Positions 1 through 10,081 of a stretch of 64,000 nt of DNA are shown piece by piece. A program made the position numbers and the translations under genes. How positions within the stretch are numbered: position 1 is the stretch's first letter; each line of letters opens with the position of its first letter. This DNA is from Pseudoxanthomonas sp. SL93 (GTDB lineage: Bacteria; Pseudomonadota; Gammaproteobacteria; Xanthomonadales; Xanthomonadaceae). The notes under the pieces are model-generated. The model was not told where the DNA came from and did not search any database. It worked only from the letters and a program-made list of their open reading frames with translations. The DNA lies in contig NZ_CP113065.1 in assembly GCF_026625825.1 (NCBI RefSeq), positions 124,001 to 188,000 of the forward strand, written 5' to 3'.

Positions 1-1522
1 CCTCGCCCAGGTTCCAGCGCAGGTTCACCGACGGCAGCAGTTCGTTGTAGTCCTTGCTGACGCGGCCTTCGCTTTCCTCGTCCTCGAGGTATTCCACCTC
101 GGACTTGGTGGTCTCATAGCGCAGGCCGGCTTCCCATGAGAAGGCTTCGCCCTTGCCGCTGAGCATGATGAACGGGTCGAGGCGCTTCTCCTCGATCACC
201 GAGGCCACGCTGCCGTCCAGTTCATAGTCCGCCAGGGATGCCGGGGTTTCGTCTTCCTCCTCGGCCTCCCACTCGTAGCTCACGTTCAGGCCTTCGCGCT
301 TCTTGGTGCGATAGTCCACGCCGAACTCCAGTTCGGCGCCGCCGAGCGGACGCGCGTGGGTCAGACGGAAACCGGTCTCGGCATCCTTGGCGGTCACGGA
401 TTCGGCGCTGTAGACGGTCTCGTCCCATTCGGCGTCCGCGGGAATGCTCCAGGTGTCATCCCAGTTTTCCGCACCGCTCACGTAGACCTGTTCGCCCTCG
501 GTGGTGGCCTGCGAATTCTCGAAGCGCGCGTAGTCCAGGCTCACGGCGGTGGTACCGCCCGCCATGTCGAACTTGTATTCCGCGCCCACGCCGTAGTTCT
601 TCTGGTCGTACGGGTCCAGGCCCGGCACGCGGATGTTGATGGTCTCGTCATCGTCCAGTTCCTCTTCGAACGACACCTCGGTGACGTCGCGATCGGTCTT
701 GACGTAGAAGCCGTCGATGCTGAAACGGCCCGTGTCGCCGACATCCGCGGTGTAGGACAGGTTGGCCGAATAGTCGCGGCCGTCCTTCACCTCGGTCTGG
801 TCTTCCCAGCTGACTTTCTCTTCCTGGGTGTTGTCGGTGAAGCGGTCGGAGCGCTTGGTCTTGGCGCGGTACCGGTCCTGCACGTTGATGCCGGCCAGCA
901 GGCGCCCACCGAGCGCTTCGAAAGAGGTGACGGCGCCGAAGGTCGGGTTGACCTCGCCATCGTCCCAGCGGTTCACGCCGACACGGATGTAGCTGCCGGT
1001 GAACTCGTATGCGTCGCGCAGCACGATGTTGATCGCACCGGCGATGGCGTCGCCGCTGCGGTTGGCGCTGGCGCTGCGCTTGATCTCGATGTGATCGACC
1101 ATTTCCGCCGGGATGCGGTCGACGTAGAACGAGCGGTCGTCACCGGCACCCGGCACCTTCTTGCCGTTGATCAGCACCTGGGTGTAGCCGCCACCCAGGC
1201 CGCGCAGCTGCACGCCGTCGTATTCCATGATGTCCGAGCCGACGAAGCCGACGCCGGGCACGCGCTTCAGCATGTCACCGACGGTATTCGGCTCGAAACG
1301 CTGGAAGTACTCCAGGTCGTAGACCAGGGTCGGCGCGATGTCATCGGTGCGGTCGCGGTAGGCGATCTCGCCTTGCACCACCACGGTGTCCAGTTGCTTG
1401 GGATCGCCCGCGACACCGGCGTCCGGCGCCTGGTTCTGGGCGGTGGCGGCGAAGCTGGCCGGCAGCAGGGCAGCGCAGAACAGCACCTGCGAGAGCGAGG
1501 CGGCCAAGGCATTGCGTTTCAT
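1..1522 (-). CDS. TonB-dependent outer-membrane receptor, N-terminal part (runs off left edge)
   Basis: The reading frame is open from the ATG at 1522 to the window edge, giving about 507 residues of N-terminus. A signal peptide (MKRNALAASL, hydrophobic core, then ATAQ) is followed by a TonB-box-like DTVVVQG and a plug domain containing GDMLKRVPGVGF, QLRGLGGGYTQVLINGK and DAIAGAINIVL. Acidic, aromatic-rich strands typical of the barrel follow. Such receptors import bulky ligands across the outer membrane using TonB energy. The substrate cannot be read from the sequence, but the gene is divergent from a phytase and downstream of a candidate Pho box, so a phosphorylated substrate such as phytate or its breakdown products is inferred. 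The 3' end of the barrel is missing because of the window boundary. Confidence 0.9.
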   Translation of the reverse strand, partial: MKRNALAASLSQVLFCAALLPASFAATAQNQAPDAGVAGDPKQLDTVVVQGEIAYRDRTDDIAPTLVYDLEYFQRFEPNTVGDMLKRVPGVGFVGSDIMEYDGVQLRGLGGGYTQVLINGKKVPGAGDDRSFYVDRIPAEMVDHIEIKRSASANRSGDAIAGAINIVLRDAYEFTGSYIRVGVNRWDDGEVNPTFGAVTSFEALGGRLLAGINVQDRYRAKTKRSDRFTDNTQEEKVSWEDQTEVKDGRDYSANLSYTADVGDTGRFSIDGFYVKTDRDVTEVSFEEELDDDETINIRVPGLDPYDQKNYGVGAEYKFDMAGGTTAVSLDYARFENSQATTEGEQVYVSGAENWDDTWSIPADAEWDETVYSAESVTAKDAETGFRLTHARPLGGAELEFGVDYRTKKREGLNVSYEWEAEEEDETPASLADYELDGSVASVIEEKRLDPFIMLSGKGEAFSWEAGLRYETTKSEVEYLEDEESEGRVSKDYNELLPSVNLRWNLGE

Positions 1523-1572
1523 CGTGTGTCGTCCCCGTGACGAAAGTAAACGGCACTTTGTAAGCACGTCAC

Positions 1573-1612
1573 ATGGCGGCAACATGACACGCAGGTTCCC
1601 GTCGCATGACAG
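1573..1612 (-). promoter_or_regulatory. Candidate PhoB box for the TonB receptor
   Basis: Read on the minus strand, 7-mers at exact 11-bp steps are CTGTCAT (1612-1606), CGGGAAC (1601-1595), GTGTCAT (1590-1584) and CCGCCAT (1579-1573). The PhoB consensus is repeated CTGTCAT-like half-sites spaced by 11 bp. Ten bases after the last half-site comes TACAAA (1562-1557), a plausible -10 about 40 bases before the receptor start. The site is a motif reading, not a measured one. Confidence 0.5.
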
Positions 1613-1630
1613 GTATCCGCGTGTCGTGCG

Positions 1631-1648
1631 TTGACACGAAAGCGTCAC
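1631..1648 (+). promoter_or_regulatory. Weaker candidate PhoB box for the phytase gene
   Basis: TTGACAC (1631-1637) and GCGTCAC (1642-1648) are separated by GAAA, giving the 11-bp half-site spacing of a Pho box. TAGAAC (1659-1664) lies exactly ten bases downstream and could be the -10 element, with the phytase ATG at 1692. About 12 of 18 positions fit the consensus, so this is weaker than the site on the other strand. TTGACA could instead be an ordinary -35 element. Confidence 0.35.
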
Positions 1649-1691
1649 GAAGCCTGCGTAGAACATGACCGTTTGTTGACGCCTTCATGTC

Positions 1692-2855
1692 ATGGGGAAC
1701 CCATTGAAACCACGCCTTGCCTTGCTTGCAGTCCCGCTCCTGATCGCCGCGTGCGGCGGCAAACCCGCCACGCCGGCCACGCCCGTGGCGGAATCCGCCG
1801 CGCAGGTGCGCGAGAAGGAGCCGGACGAGAACGTCGAGAAGGACCCGCTGCTCAGCGAGGCGAAGATCGCCCACGTCGTCGTGCCCGAAGCCTTCATCAC
1901 GGCGGCCACGCCGGCCGAGAACGTCGATTCACCGGCCAGCTGGCGTGCGGCGGACGGCACGCGCTGGTTGATCGCCACCGCCAAGGACACCCACCGCCTG
2001 GTCGTCTACGACGGCAGCACCGGCAAGCAACTGCGCACCGTTTCCGGTCCGGGCAGCGAGCTGGGCCAGATGCAGCGCCCGAACGGGATCGCGGTGATCG
2101 ACGACCTCGTGCTGGTAGTCGAGCGCGACAACCGTCGCGTGCAGGTCTTCCAGTTGCCCGACTTCAAGCCGCTGCTCGTGTTCGGCGCGGAAGACCTGAA
2201 GCAGCCGTACGGCCTGTGGGTGCGCCCGCAGAAGGATGCCTACGAGGTGATCGTCAGCGACAACTACATGTCGCCGCAGAACGAAGACGCGCCGCCGCCG
2301 CTGGCCGAACTGGGCCAGCGCTTCAAGCGTTACCACCTGCAGCGCGTGGAAGGCGGCTGGAAGGCCAACCTGGCCGGCGCGTTCGGCGACACGGGCGAGA
2401 AGGGCGCGATCCGCATCGCGGAGTCCGTGTTCGGCGATGCGGCAAATGATCGCCTGCTGCTGGCGGAAGAGGATGTCGCCGTCGGCACGCGCCTGCGCGA
2501 GTACGGGCTGGATGGCACCTATCGTGGCCGCGACATCGGCGCGGACCTGTTCAAGGCACAAGCCGAGGGCATGGCGCTGGCGCAGTGCTCGGGCGCCACC
2601 GGCTACTGGATCGCCACCGACCAGTTCAAGGACCGCAGCGTGTTCCACGTGTTCGATCGCGCGACGCTGGCGTACAAGGGTGCATTCGCCGGCAACAAGA
2701 CCGCGAACACCGACGGCGTATGGCTGGACCAGAGCGCCGACGCGCGCTTCCCGCAGGGTGCGTTCTACGCCGTCGACGACGACCAGGCCGTGGCGGCGTT
2801 CGACTGGCGCGACATCGCCAAGGCCTTGTCGCTGCCGGAGTGCCGCGCCGAATGA
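1692..2855 (+). CDS. Beta-propeller phytase-like lipoprotein (3-phytase)
   Basis: This 387-residue protein begins with a lipoprotein signal ending IAAC at Cys21, so it is probably membrane anchored after export. The remainder resembles beta-propeller phytases, which release phosphate from phytate with calcium at the active site. The segment NVDSPASWRAADG corresponds to the family's DADDPAIW-like calcium site. RDNRRVQVF, the EGMALAQCSGATGYWIATDQ segment and NTDGVWLD near the C-terminus also match blade motifs of the family. It is divergent from the TonB receptor and its stop overlaps or nearly abuts the next gene, a phosphoesterase, so the two are likely co-transcribed. Substrate specificity is inferred from the family. 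Confidence 0.8.
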   Translation: MGNPLKPRLALLAVPLLIAACGGKPATPATPVAESAAQVREKEPDENVEKDPLLSEAKIAHVVVPEAFITAATPAENVDSPASWRAADGTRWLIATAKDTHRLVVYDGSTGKQLRTVSGPGSELGQMQRPNGIAVIDDLVLVVERDNRRVQVFQLPDFKPLLVFGAEDLKQPYGLWVRPQKDAYEVIVSDNYMSPQNEDAPPPLAELGQRFKRYHLQRVEGGWKANLAGAFGDTGEKGAIRIAESVFGDAANDRLLLAEEDVAVGTRLREYGLDGTYRGRDIGADLFKAQAEGMALAQCSGATGYWIATDQFKDRSVFHVFDRATLAYKGAFAGNKTANTDGVWLDQSADARFPQGAFYAVDDDQAVAAFDWRDIAKALSLPECRAE

Positions 2856-2875
2856 AGCGGGCAGGGGATGTGGGG

Positions 2876-4240
2876 ATGAAGTGGGGACTGGCCGTGCTGT
2901 TGCTGGGGACCTGCGCGACGACGCTCGCGCAGGAAGTGACGACACGCCAGCCCGAACCGAATACGCGCGTACCGCAGGGCGTCGTACGCTACGCGCCGGG
3001 CGGGTTCCCCGACCGGATCGTGGCTTCGCCAGCGCAGGATGCCGCCACCGGCTTTTCGGTGGCGTGGCGCACCGGTACCGTCGTCCGTTCGCCCCGGCTG
3101 GAAATCGTCGTCGCCGGTGATTCGCCCGACATGGGCGAGCCTCGGCGGATCAACGCGACGAGCATGCCGCTGAAGACCGAAAACGGCGAAGCCCACCACC
3201 ATCGCGCGGATATCGACGGCCTGCAGCCGGACACGCTGTATGCGTGGCGCGTGCAGGGCGACCGCACCTGGAGCGCCTGGCACCACACCCGCACGGCCGC
3301 CGCTGCAGGCGCACCGCTGACGCTGCTGTACTTCGGCGATACCCAGAACAAGAACGTCAGCCTGACCACGCGGGTCGTGCGCGAAGCGATGCGGGCCGCG
3401 CCCGACGCACGCCTGGCGCTGTTCGCCGGCGACCTGGTCAGCGGTGGCGACGGCGAGGACGACAACGAGTGGGGCGAGTGGTTCGAGGCGAACGAAGTGC
3501 TGCCGACCTCACTGGTGGTCGCGCCGGCAATAGGCAACCACGAATATTTCGAAGAGTTCGAGGACACGCCGCAGGAACGCCGCGTGCTGGGCGCCCACTG
3601 GCCGGTGACATTCGCGCTGCCGGGCAACGGTGTGGCGCAGGCGAAGCGCACGACCTACTGGTTCGACTACCAGGACGTGCGCGTGGTGGTGATCGACGGT
3701 ACGTCGGCACTGGATCTCGGGACAGCGAAGGCGCAGGCGAGATGGCTGGACGGCGTGCTTGCCGTCAATCCGAAGCGCTGGAGCATCGTGCTGACGCACC
3801 AGCCGTTCTTCTCCCCGCGAGAAGGCCGCGACAACGTGCTGCTGCGCCAGCACCTGCTGCCGGTAATCCGCAAACGCAGGGTCGATCTGGTGCTGCAAGG
3901 ACACGACCACGTCTACGGTCGCCTGAAGAACGAAGCGCCGACGCCGGTGTTCGTCGTGTCCGTCACCGGCGCCAAGCAGTACCGGCTCTCCGACGAGGCG
4001 CGCAAGACCATGCGGCCCGTCGCCGAGGATACCCAGCTCTTCCAGGTGCTGCGTTTCGACGGCCCGCGCCTGCGTTACGAAGCGCGCACGGCGACCGGCC
4101 GCCTCTACGATGCCTTCGAGCTTGTCGATGGCGAAACGGCGGGCAAGCAGCTCGTCGAGCGCGTGGAAGGCCGCATTGAGGAGCGCACCTGCACCCGTGC
4201 CGAGACCCTGAAGGGCCGCGCCGACCGGTGCTGGGAATGA
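2876..4240 (+). CDS. Exported purple-acid-phosphatase-like metallophosphoesterase
   Basis: The protein of about 454 residues starts with a signal peptide (MKWGLAVLLLG, ending LAQ). An N-terminal fibronectin-like domain typical of purple acid phosphatases (HHHRADIDGLQPDTLYAWRV) is followed by the metallophosphoesterase motifs in order: GDTQ near residue 154, GDLVSGG, GNHE near 220, THQPF and GHDHVYGR near 342. These bind a dinuclear metal centre, so the enzyme should hydrolyse phosphate monoesters outside the cytoplasm. The ATG at 2876 has AGGGGA at good distance. An in-frame ATG at 2852 overlaps the phytase stop as ATGA and is a real alternative. Position between phytase and pyrophosphatase supports a phosphate-scavenging role. 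Confidence 0.85.
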   Translation: MKWGLAVLLLGTCATTLAQEVTTRQPEPNTRVPQGVVRYAPGGFPDRIVASPAQDAATGFSVAWRTGTVVRSPRLEIVVAGDSPDMGEPRRINATSMPLKTENGEAHHHRADIDGLQPDTLYAWRVQGDRTWSAWHHTRTAAAAGAPLTLLYFGDTQNKNVSLTTRVVREAMRAAPDARLALFAGDLVSGGDGEDDNEWGEWFEANEVLPTSLVVAPAIGNHEYFEEFEDTPQERRVLGAHWPVTFALPGNGVAQAKRTTYWFDYQDVRVVVIDGTSALDLGTAKAQARWLDGVLAVNPKRWSIVLTHQPFFSPREGRDNVLLRQHLLPVIRKRRVDLVLQGHDHVYGRLKNEAPTPVFVVSVTGAKQYRLSDEARKTMRPVAEDTQLFQVLRFDGPRLRYEARTATGRLYDAFELVDGETAGKQLVERVEGRIEERTCTRAETLKGRADRCWE

Positions 4241-4272
4241 CAACCGCCACCGACCGCACCAGGACTTCCCGC

Positions 4273-4890
4273 ATGCGAAAGCGCACCACTCCTTTGCTGC
4301 TCGCCATGATGCTCGCCGTGTCGGCGGGCGCCGCGCTTGCACGCGAGGCGCACATCCGCCACCCGTTCCTCGCCGAGCAACCCAAGGCCGCGCCGGAGGA
4401 GGTGCTGCTGGCGGTGGAGATCCCCGCCGGCAGCTTCACCAAGTACGAGATCAACGACGAAGGGCTGGTCTTCGTGGACCGGTTCCAGTCGATGCCGGTG
4501 GCGTATCCGGCCAACTACGGCTCGATGCCGCGCACGCTGGCCGGCGATGGCGATCCGCTGGACGCCCTGGTGCTGACGCGCGAGCCGCTGCATCCGGGCG
4601 TGCTGGTGAAGTTCCGACCGATCGGCGTGCTGCGGATGCTCGACGACGGCAAGCACGACGAGAAGATCATCGGCGTGCCCACCGACAAGGTCGACCCGAC
4701 CTATGCCGGCATCCGCGACCTGGCCGACCTGCCGGAGATCGAGCGCCAGCGCATCGAGGCGTTCTTCCGCATCTACAAGGACCTGCCGAAGGGGCGCAAT
4801 CCGGTGCAGCTCAACGGCTACGGAGATGCAAAGGAAGCCAAAGCGCTGATCCAGGCCTCGCTGGAACGCTTCGCCACGCAGAAGCCGTAA
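4273..4890 (+). CDS. ppa: Secreted family I inorganic pyrophosphatase
   Basis: After a signal peptide (MRKRTTPLLLAMMLAVSAGA, then ALA) the 205-residue product aligns throughout with family I soluble pyrophosphatases, which split pyrophosphate into two phosphates. The EIPAGSFTKYEI, VDRF, AYPANYG, GDGDPLD, LDDGKHDEK and YKDLPKG segments keep the metal- and substrate-binding Glu, Lys, Arg, Tyr and Asp residues known from the E. coli enzyme. Family members are normally cytoplasmic, so the export signal is unusual. It suggests a periplasmic enzyme finishing phosphate release. ATG 4273 has AGGA eight bases upstream; an in-frame ATG at 4237 overlaps the previous stop and would lengthen the leader. 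It is the last gene before a terminator. Confidence 0.88.
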   Translation: MRKRTTPLLLAMMLAVSAGAALAREAHIRHPFLAEQPKAAPEEVLLAVEIPAGSFTKYEINDEGLVFVDRFQSMPVAYPANYGSMPRTLAGDGDPLDALVLTREPLHPGVLVKFRPIGVLRMLDDGKHDEKIIGVPTDKVDPTYAGIRDLADLPEIERQRIEAFFRIYKDLPKGRNPVQLNGYGDAKEAKALIQASLERFATQKP

Positions 4891-4915
4891 GGCGAAGCGG
4901 GCGGCTGCAGGAAAG

Positions 4916-4943
4916 AAAAAGGCGAGCCGAAGCTCGCCTTTTT
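4916..4943. terminator. Bidirectional rho-independent terminator
   Basis: GGCGAGC (4921-4927) pairs with GCTCGCC (4932-4938) around a short CGAA loop. A runs lie on the left and T runs on the right, so it can serve both converging genes (pyrophosphatase and aminotransferase). Confidence 0.85.
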
Positions 4944-4962
4944 CGTGCAGCGTCCGCGGAGA

Positions 4963-6459
4963 TCAGGCCGCCGCAGCCTGGCTGATGCGAGGGCCTTCTC
5001 GCAGCGCCTTGCCCACCATGCCGACCAGCAGGTCGAGTTCTTCGCCGTCGATGGCGAAATGCGGGGTGAAACGCAGCGAATTGACACCGCCATGGATGAC
5101 GTTCAGGCCCTGCTGGCGCAGCCACTCCTCGGTGGAGCCGGCGCCGTAGCACTTGAAGGCCGGCGACAGTTCGCACGAGAACAGCAGGCCAGTGCCCTGC
5201 ACGTTGGTGATCAGGCCGCCGAGCTCCGCCTGCAGCTTCTGCAGCTTCTGCACTGCTTCGACACCGCGCTTGCGGATGTTCTCGCGTACCTGCGGGGTCA
5301 GCTGCGCCAGCGTGGCACAGGCGACGTCGAGCGCGCGCGGGTTGGTCGTCATGGTGTTGCCGTACACGCCCTTGCGGTACAGGCCGGCGGCGCGCTCGTT
5401 CACGGCCAGAACCGACAACGGGTACTGCGCGGCGTTCAGCGCCTTGGAGTAGGTCTCCATGTCCGGCGCATCCAGACCTTCGAAGCCCGGGTAGTCGACG
5501 ATGGACAGCACGCCATGGGCGCGCAGGCCGGCCTGGATCGAATCGACCAGGAACAGGCTGCCATGGCTGCGGGTCAGTTCGCGCGCGGCGGCGTAGAACG
5601 CCGGCGGCACCGAGCGGCCCGGGTCGCCTTCGCCCATCACCGGCTCCAGAAACACGGCTTCGACGAACCAGCCCTTGGCCTCCGCATCGGCGAACGCCTG
5701 CTTCAGCGCGTCCACGTCGTACGGCGGGATGGCGATGACCGAATCCTCGCCGCGGTAGCTGGCCAGGTGCTGCTGGTAGGACTTGCGCGAGGAATCCGAA
5801 TACAGCGCCGGGCGTTCGGTGCGGCCGTGGAAGCTGCCCTTCACCACGATGCGCTTGATGGTGCGGCCGGCATGGCGGCCGTCCGGATCGGTCATCAGCT
5901 TGCTGTTGATGTCGGCAATGCGTGCGGCCAGGCCGACGGACTCGGAGCCGGAGTTCAGGCACAGGAACTTCGCGAACGGACAACCGCCGCGGGTGTGGCC
6001 GATTTCCTTGCGCAGGGCGCGGTCGAAGCGCAGCTGCGACAGGCTGGGCGTCATGATGTTGGCCATCGCCTGCGGGCGCGCCATCGCGTCCAGCACGGCG
6101 GCGGGGGTGTGGCCGAAGCCGAGCATGCCGTAGCCGCCGGCGTCGTACAGCACCGCGCCTTTGAGGGTGACCACCCACGGGCCGCGCGCGGCCAGGGCGA
6201 TGTAGGGGTTGATGGCGTCGTCGGCGTAGAAGTTGACGTAGCCGGACTGCACCGCGCGCAGCTGCTCGGCTTCGTCCAGGTCGAACAGTTCGGCGAACTC
6301 GTCCTTCAGCCGGGCATGTTCGGCCGCCGCGGCGTCGATGACCGCCGTCAGGTCCGGATGGGTCTTTGCCAGGCGCTCGATGGTGGCATCGTCCAGGCCG
6401 TGGGTCAGGCGTTCGCCCTGATGGGCGCGCAAGGGGGCAAGCGGGTCGGTCAGGGCCAT
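4963..6459 (-). CDS. Class III PLP-dependent aminotransferase
   Basis: This 498-residue protein has the fold type I pattern of class III (omega) aminotransferases: CLNSGSESVGLAARIA for cofactor phosphate binding, GSFHGRTERPA, VFLEPVMGEGDPGR, LFLVDSIQAGLRAHG with the cofactor-contacting Asp, and TYSKALNAAQYPLS carrying the likely Schiff-base Lys. An N-terminal extension of about 90 residues precedes the core. The amino donor is not evident; lysine or another omega-amino compound is possible. ATG 6459 is chosen because GGAG lies about ten bases upstream, though the frame is open to 6492. It is transcribed divergently from an Lrp/AsnC regulator that probably controls it. Confidence 0.85.
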   Translation of the reverse strand: MALTDPLAPLRAHQGERLTHGLDDATIERLAKTHPDLTAVIDAAAAEHARLKDEFAELFDLDEAEQLRAVQSGYVNFYADDAINPYIALAARGPWVVTLKGAVLYDAGGYGMLGFGHTPAAVLDAMARPQAMANIMTPSLSQLRFDRALRKEIGHTRGGCPFAKFLCLNSGSESVGLAARIADINSKLMTDPDGRHAGRTIKRIVVKGSFHGRTERPALYSDSSRKSYQQHLASYRGEDSVIAIPPYDVDALKQAFADAEAKGWFVEAVFLEPVMGEGDPGRSVPPAFYAAARELTRSHGSLFLVDSIQAGLRAHGVLSIVDYPGFEGLDAPDMETYSKALNAAQYPLSVLAVNERAAGLYRKGVYGNTMTTNPRALDVACATLAQLTPQVRENIRKRGVEAVQKLQKLQAELGGLITNVQGTGLLFSCELSPAFKCYGAGSTEEWLRQQGLNVIHGGVNSLRFTPHFAIDGEELDLLVGMVGKALREGPRISQAAAA

Positions 6460-6546
6460 GGCGGTCTCCGGCGGAAGCCTCAAACATCCCATTATCGGGA
6501 TAAATTCGTCGCTTGGAAGTTGTGATATGCGCAGATTTAAGGGATA

Positions 6547-6565
6547 TTTCGTCGAATCGACGAAA
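6547..6565. promoter_or_regulatory. 19-bp palindromic operator between aminotransferase and Lrp/AsnC genes
   Basis: TTTCGTCGAATCGACGAAA is a perfect inverted repeat around one central base. A further half-site TTCGTCG occurs at 6505-6511, nearer the aminotransferase. Lrp/AsnC proteins commonly bind such palindromes and repress their own gene, so this is the likely operator for both divergent genes. Confidence 0.65.
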
Positions 6566-6578
6566 CCGGCCCTTCAGA

Positions 6579-7010
6579 ATGAAGCTGACCCGCGCTGACG
6601 AACAACTCCTCTCGCTGCTGCGGGAGAACGCCCGCGCCTCCACCGCCCTCATCGCACGCCGGCTGGACCTGTCGCGGACCACGGTGCAGAGCCGCATCGA
6701 CCGGCTCGAGCGCGAGGGCGTGATCAGCGGCTACACGGTCCGCCTGCATGACGAATACGAACGGGGGACCATCCGCGCCCACATCATGATCACCGTGCTG
6801 CCAAAACAGATGACGTCGGTGGTGGCCGCGCTGCGGGCGATGCCGGAATTGCGCTCCCTGCAGTCGGTCAGCGGAGCTTACGACCTGGTGGCGATCGGCG
6901 CGGTACCGACCGTCAGCGACATGGACGTGCTGACCGACCGGATCGGCGCCATCGACGGCGTTGGCCGGACCACCTCGTCCATCGTGCTGTCCACCAAGTT
7001 CGAACGCTAG
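6579..7010 (+). CDS. Lrp/AsnC family transcriptional regulator
   Basis: The 143-residue product has the family's two parts. Residues about 1-60 form a winged helix-turn-helix (DEQLLSLLRENARASTALIARRLDLSRTTVQSRIDRLEREGVISGYTV, given here only as a landmark around the SRTTVQSRI recognition helix). Residues about 70-140 form the RAM ligand-binding and oligomerisation domain (LQSVSGAYDLVAIGAV). Such regulators sense amino acids. ATG 6579 is the family-typical start; upstream in-frame sequence is part of the promoter. The divergent aminotransferase and the palindrome beside the start suggest a local regulator of an amino-acid catabolic step and of itself. Confidence 0.88.
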   Translation: MKLTRADEQLLSLLRENARASTALIARRLDLSRTTVQSRIDRLEREGVISGYTVRLHDEYERGTIRAHIMITVLPKQMTSVVAALRAMPELRSLQSVSGAYDLVAIGAVPTVSDMDVLTDRIGAIDGVGRTTSSIVLSTKFER

Positions 7011-7097
7011 CCGGGCAGGGGCGAGGGCCGCCTCACGTACAATGCACGCCCCCGCCAGGCGCGGCGCGATGCGCCGGCCGGCCCCAGGTTCTCCCCC

Positions 7098-8148
7098 GTG
7101 AAGAAGTCCGATTTCCATTTCGACGTGCCCGATTCGCTGATCGCGCAGGCGCCGTTGCCCGAGCGTTCCGCCAGCCGCCTGCTGGTGGTGCCCGCGGGCC
7201 AGGCGCCGTTCGCGGATCGCCATGTGCGCGACCTGCCCGAATGGCTCAAGGCCGGCGACCTGCTGGTGTTCAACGACACCCGGGTGATCCCGGCGCGGCT
7301 GTTCGGCCAGAAGGCCAGCGGCGGCCGGGTCGAGATCCTGATCGAGCGCCTGTTGCCGGACAACGCGGCGCGGGCACAGGTGGGGGCCAGCAAGTCGCCC
7401 AAGCCGGGCAGCCGCATCCAGCTGGATGCCGGTGGCGAGGCGGAGGTGCTGGGCCGCGACGGCGAGTTCTACCAGTTGCGCTTCCATGTGCCGGACTCGC
7501 TGGAAAGCTGGCTGCTTTCCGCCGGACGCCTGCCGCTGCCGCCCTATATCCAGCGCGACCCCGGCAAGGACGACGACGAACGCTACCAGACCGTGTTCGC
7601 ACGCGAACTGGGTGCCGTCGCCGCGCCCACCGCCGGCCTGCATTTCGACGACGCATTGCTGGCGACGCTGCGCGACCGCGGCGTGGAATTCGGCCACGTC
7701 ACCCTGCATGTGGGCGCGGGTACCTTCCAGCCGATGCGCGTGGACAATATCCATGAGCACCACATGCACAGCGAGTGGCTCAACGTGGGGCCTGCGCTGG
7801 TCGAACAGGTGCGGGCCGCGCGTGCGCGCGGCAACCGCGTCATCGCCGTGGGCACCACGGTCGTGCGCGCGCTGGAATCGGCGATGCGGGAGGGCGAGCT
7901 GCAGCCGTTCGCCGGCGAGACCCGCATCTTCATCTTCCCCGGCTACCGCATCCGCAGCGTGGACGCGATGGTCACCAACTTCCACCTTCCGGAGAGCACG
8001 CTGCTGATGCTGGTCAGCGCGTTTGCCGGCAAGGCGCGCGTGTTCGCCGCCTACGAGCATGCGGTGCGCGAGCAGTACCGCTTCTTCTCCTATGGCGACG
8101 CGATGCTGCTGTTCCCGCAGGACGATGCGGCAGGGGTAGGGCAGCCGG

Positions 8149-8159
<11 letters not shown>
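7098..8159 (+). CDS. queA: S-adenosylmethionine:tRNA ribosyltransferase-isomerase
   Basis: The 353-residue protein matches QueA over its full length: [26 protein letters not shown] at the start, [67 protein letters not shown] and [21 protein letters not shown]. QueA transfers the ribosyl part of AdoMet to the 7-deazaguanine base in tRNA, making epoxyqueuosine. The start is GTG at 7098, and TACAAT at 7038-7043 may be the promoter -10. Its end overlaps the next gene by 11 bases, and tgt, acting earlier in the same pathway, lies one gene downstream. Confidence 0.95.
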
Positions 8160-9950
<1,791 letters not shown>

Positions 9951-10081
9951 CCGGCACGGTACCGGGAACCATCCCGCGGCGGTGCGGTCTCTTCCGGTTC
10001 GGGGCCGGGGATGGCCCGGACGGGGATGGGCCCCGCGTGGCATAATCCCCGGCTGCTTTTCAATTCTGAATGGATAAGTCC

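Noticed and set aside
356..1540. Long open frame on the plus strand, about 394 codons
   Set aside because: It is antisense to the TonB receptor, whose frame shows signal peptide, TonB box and plug motifs. The antisense product is a low-complexity His/Val/Ala mix typical of GC-rich mirror frames.
2585..2875. Phosphoesterase starting inside the phytase gene
   Set aside because: The frame is open there, but the signal peptide and ribosome site place the start at 2876 or 2852, and the upstream part is a shadow of the phytase.
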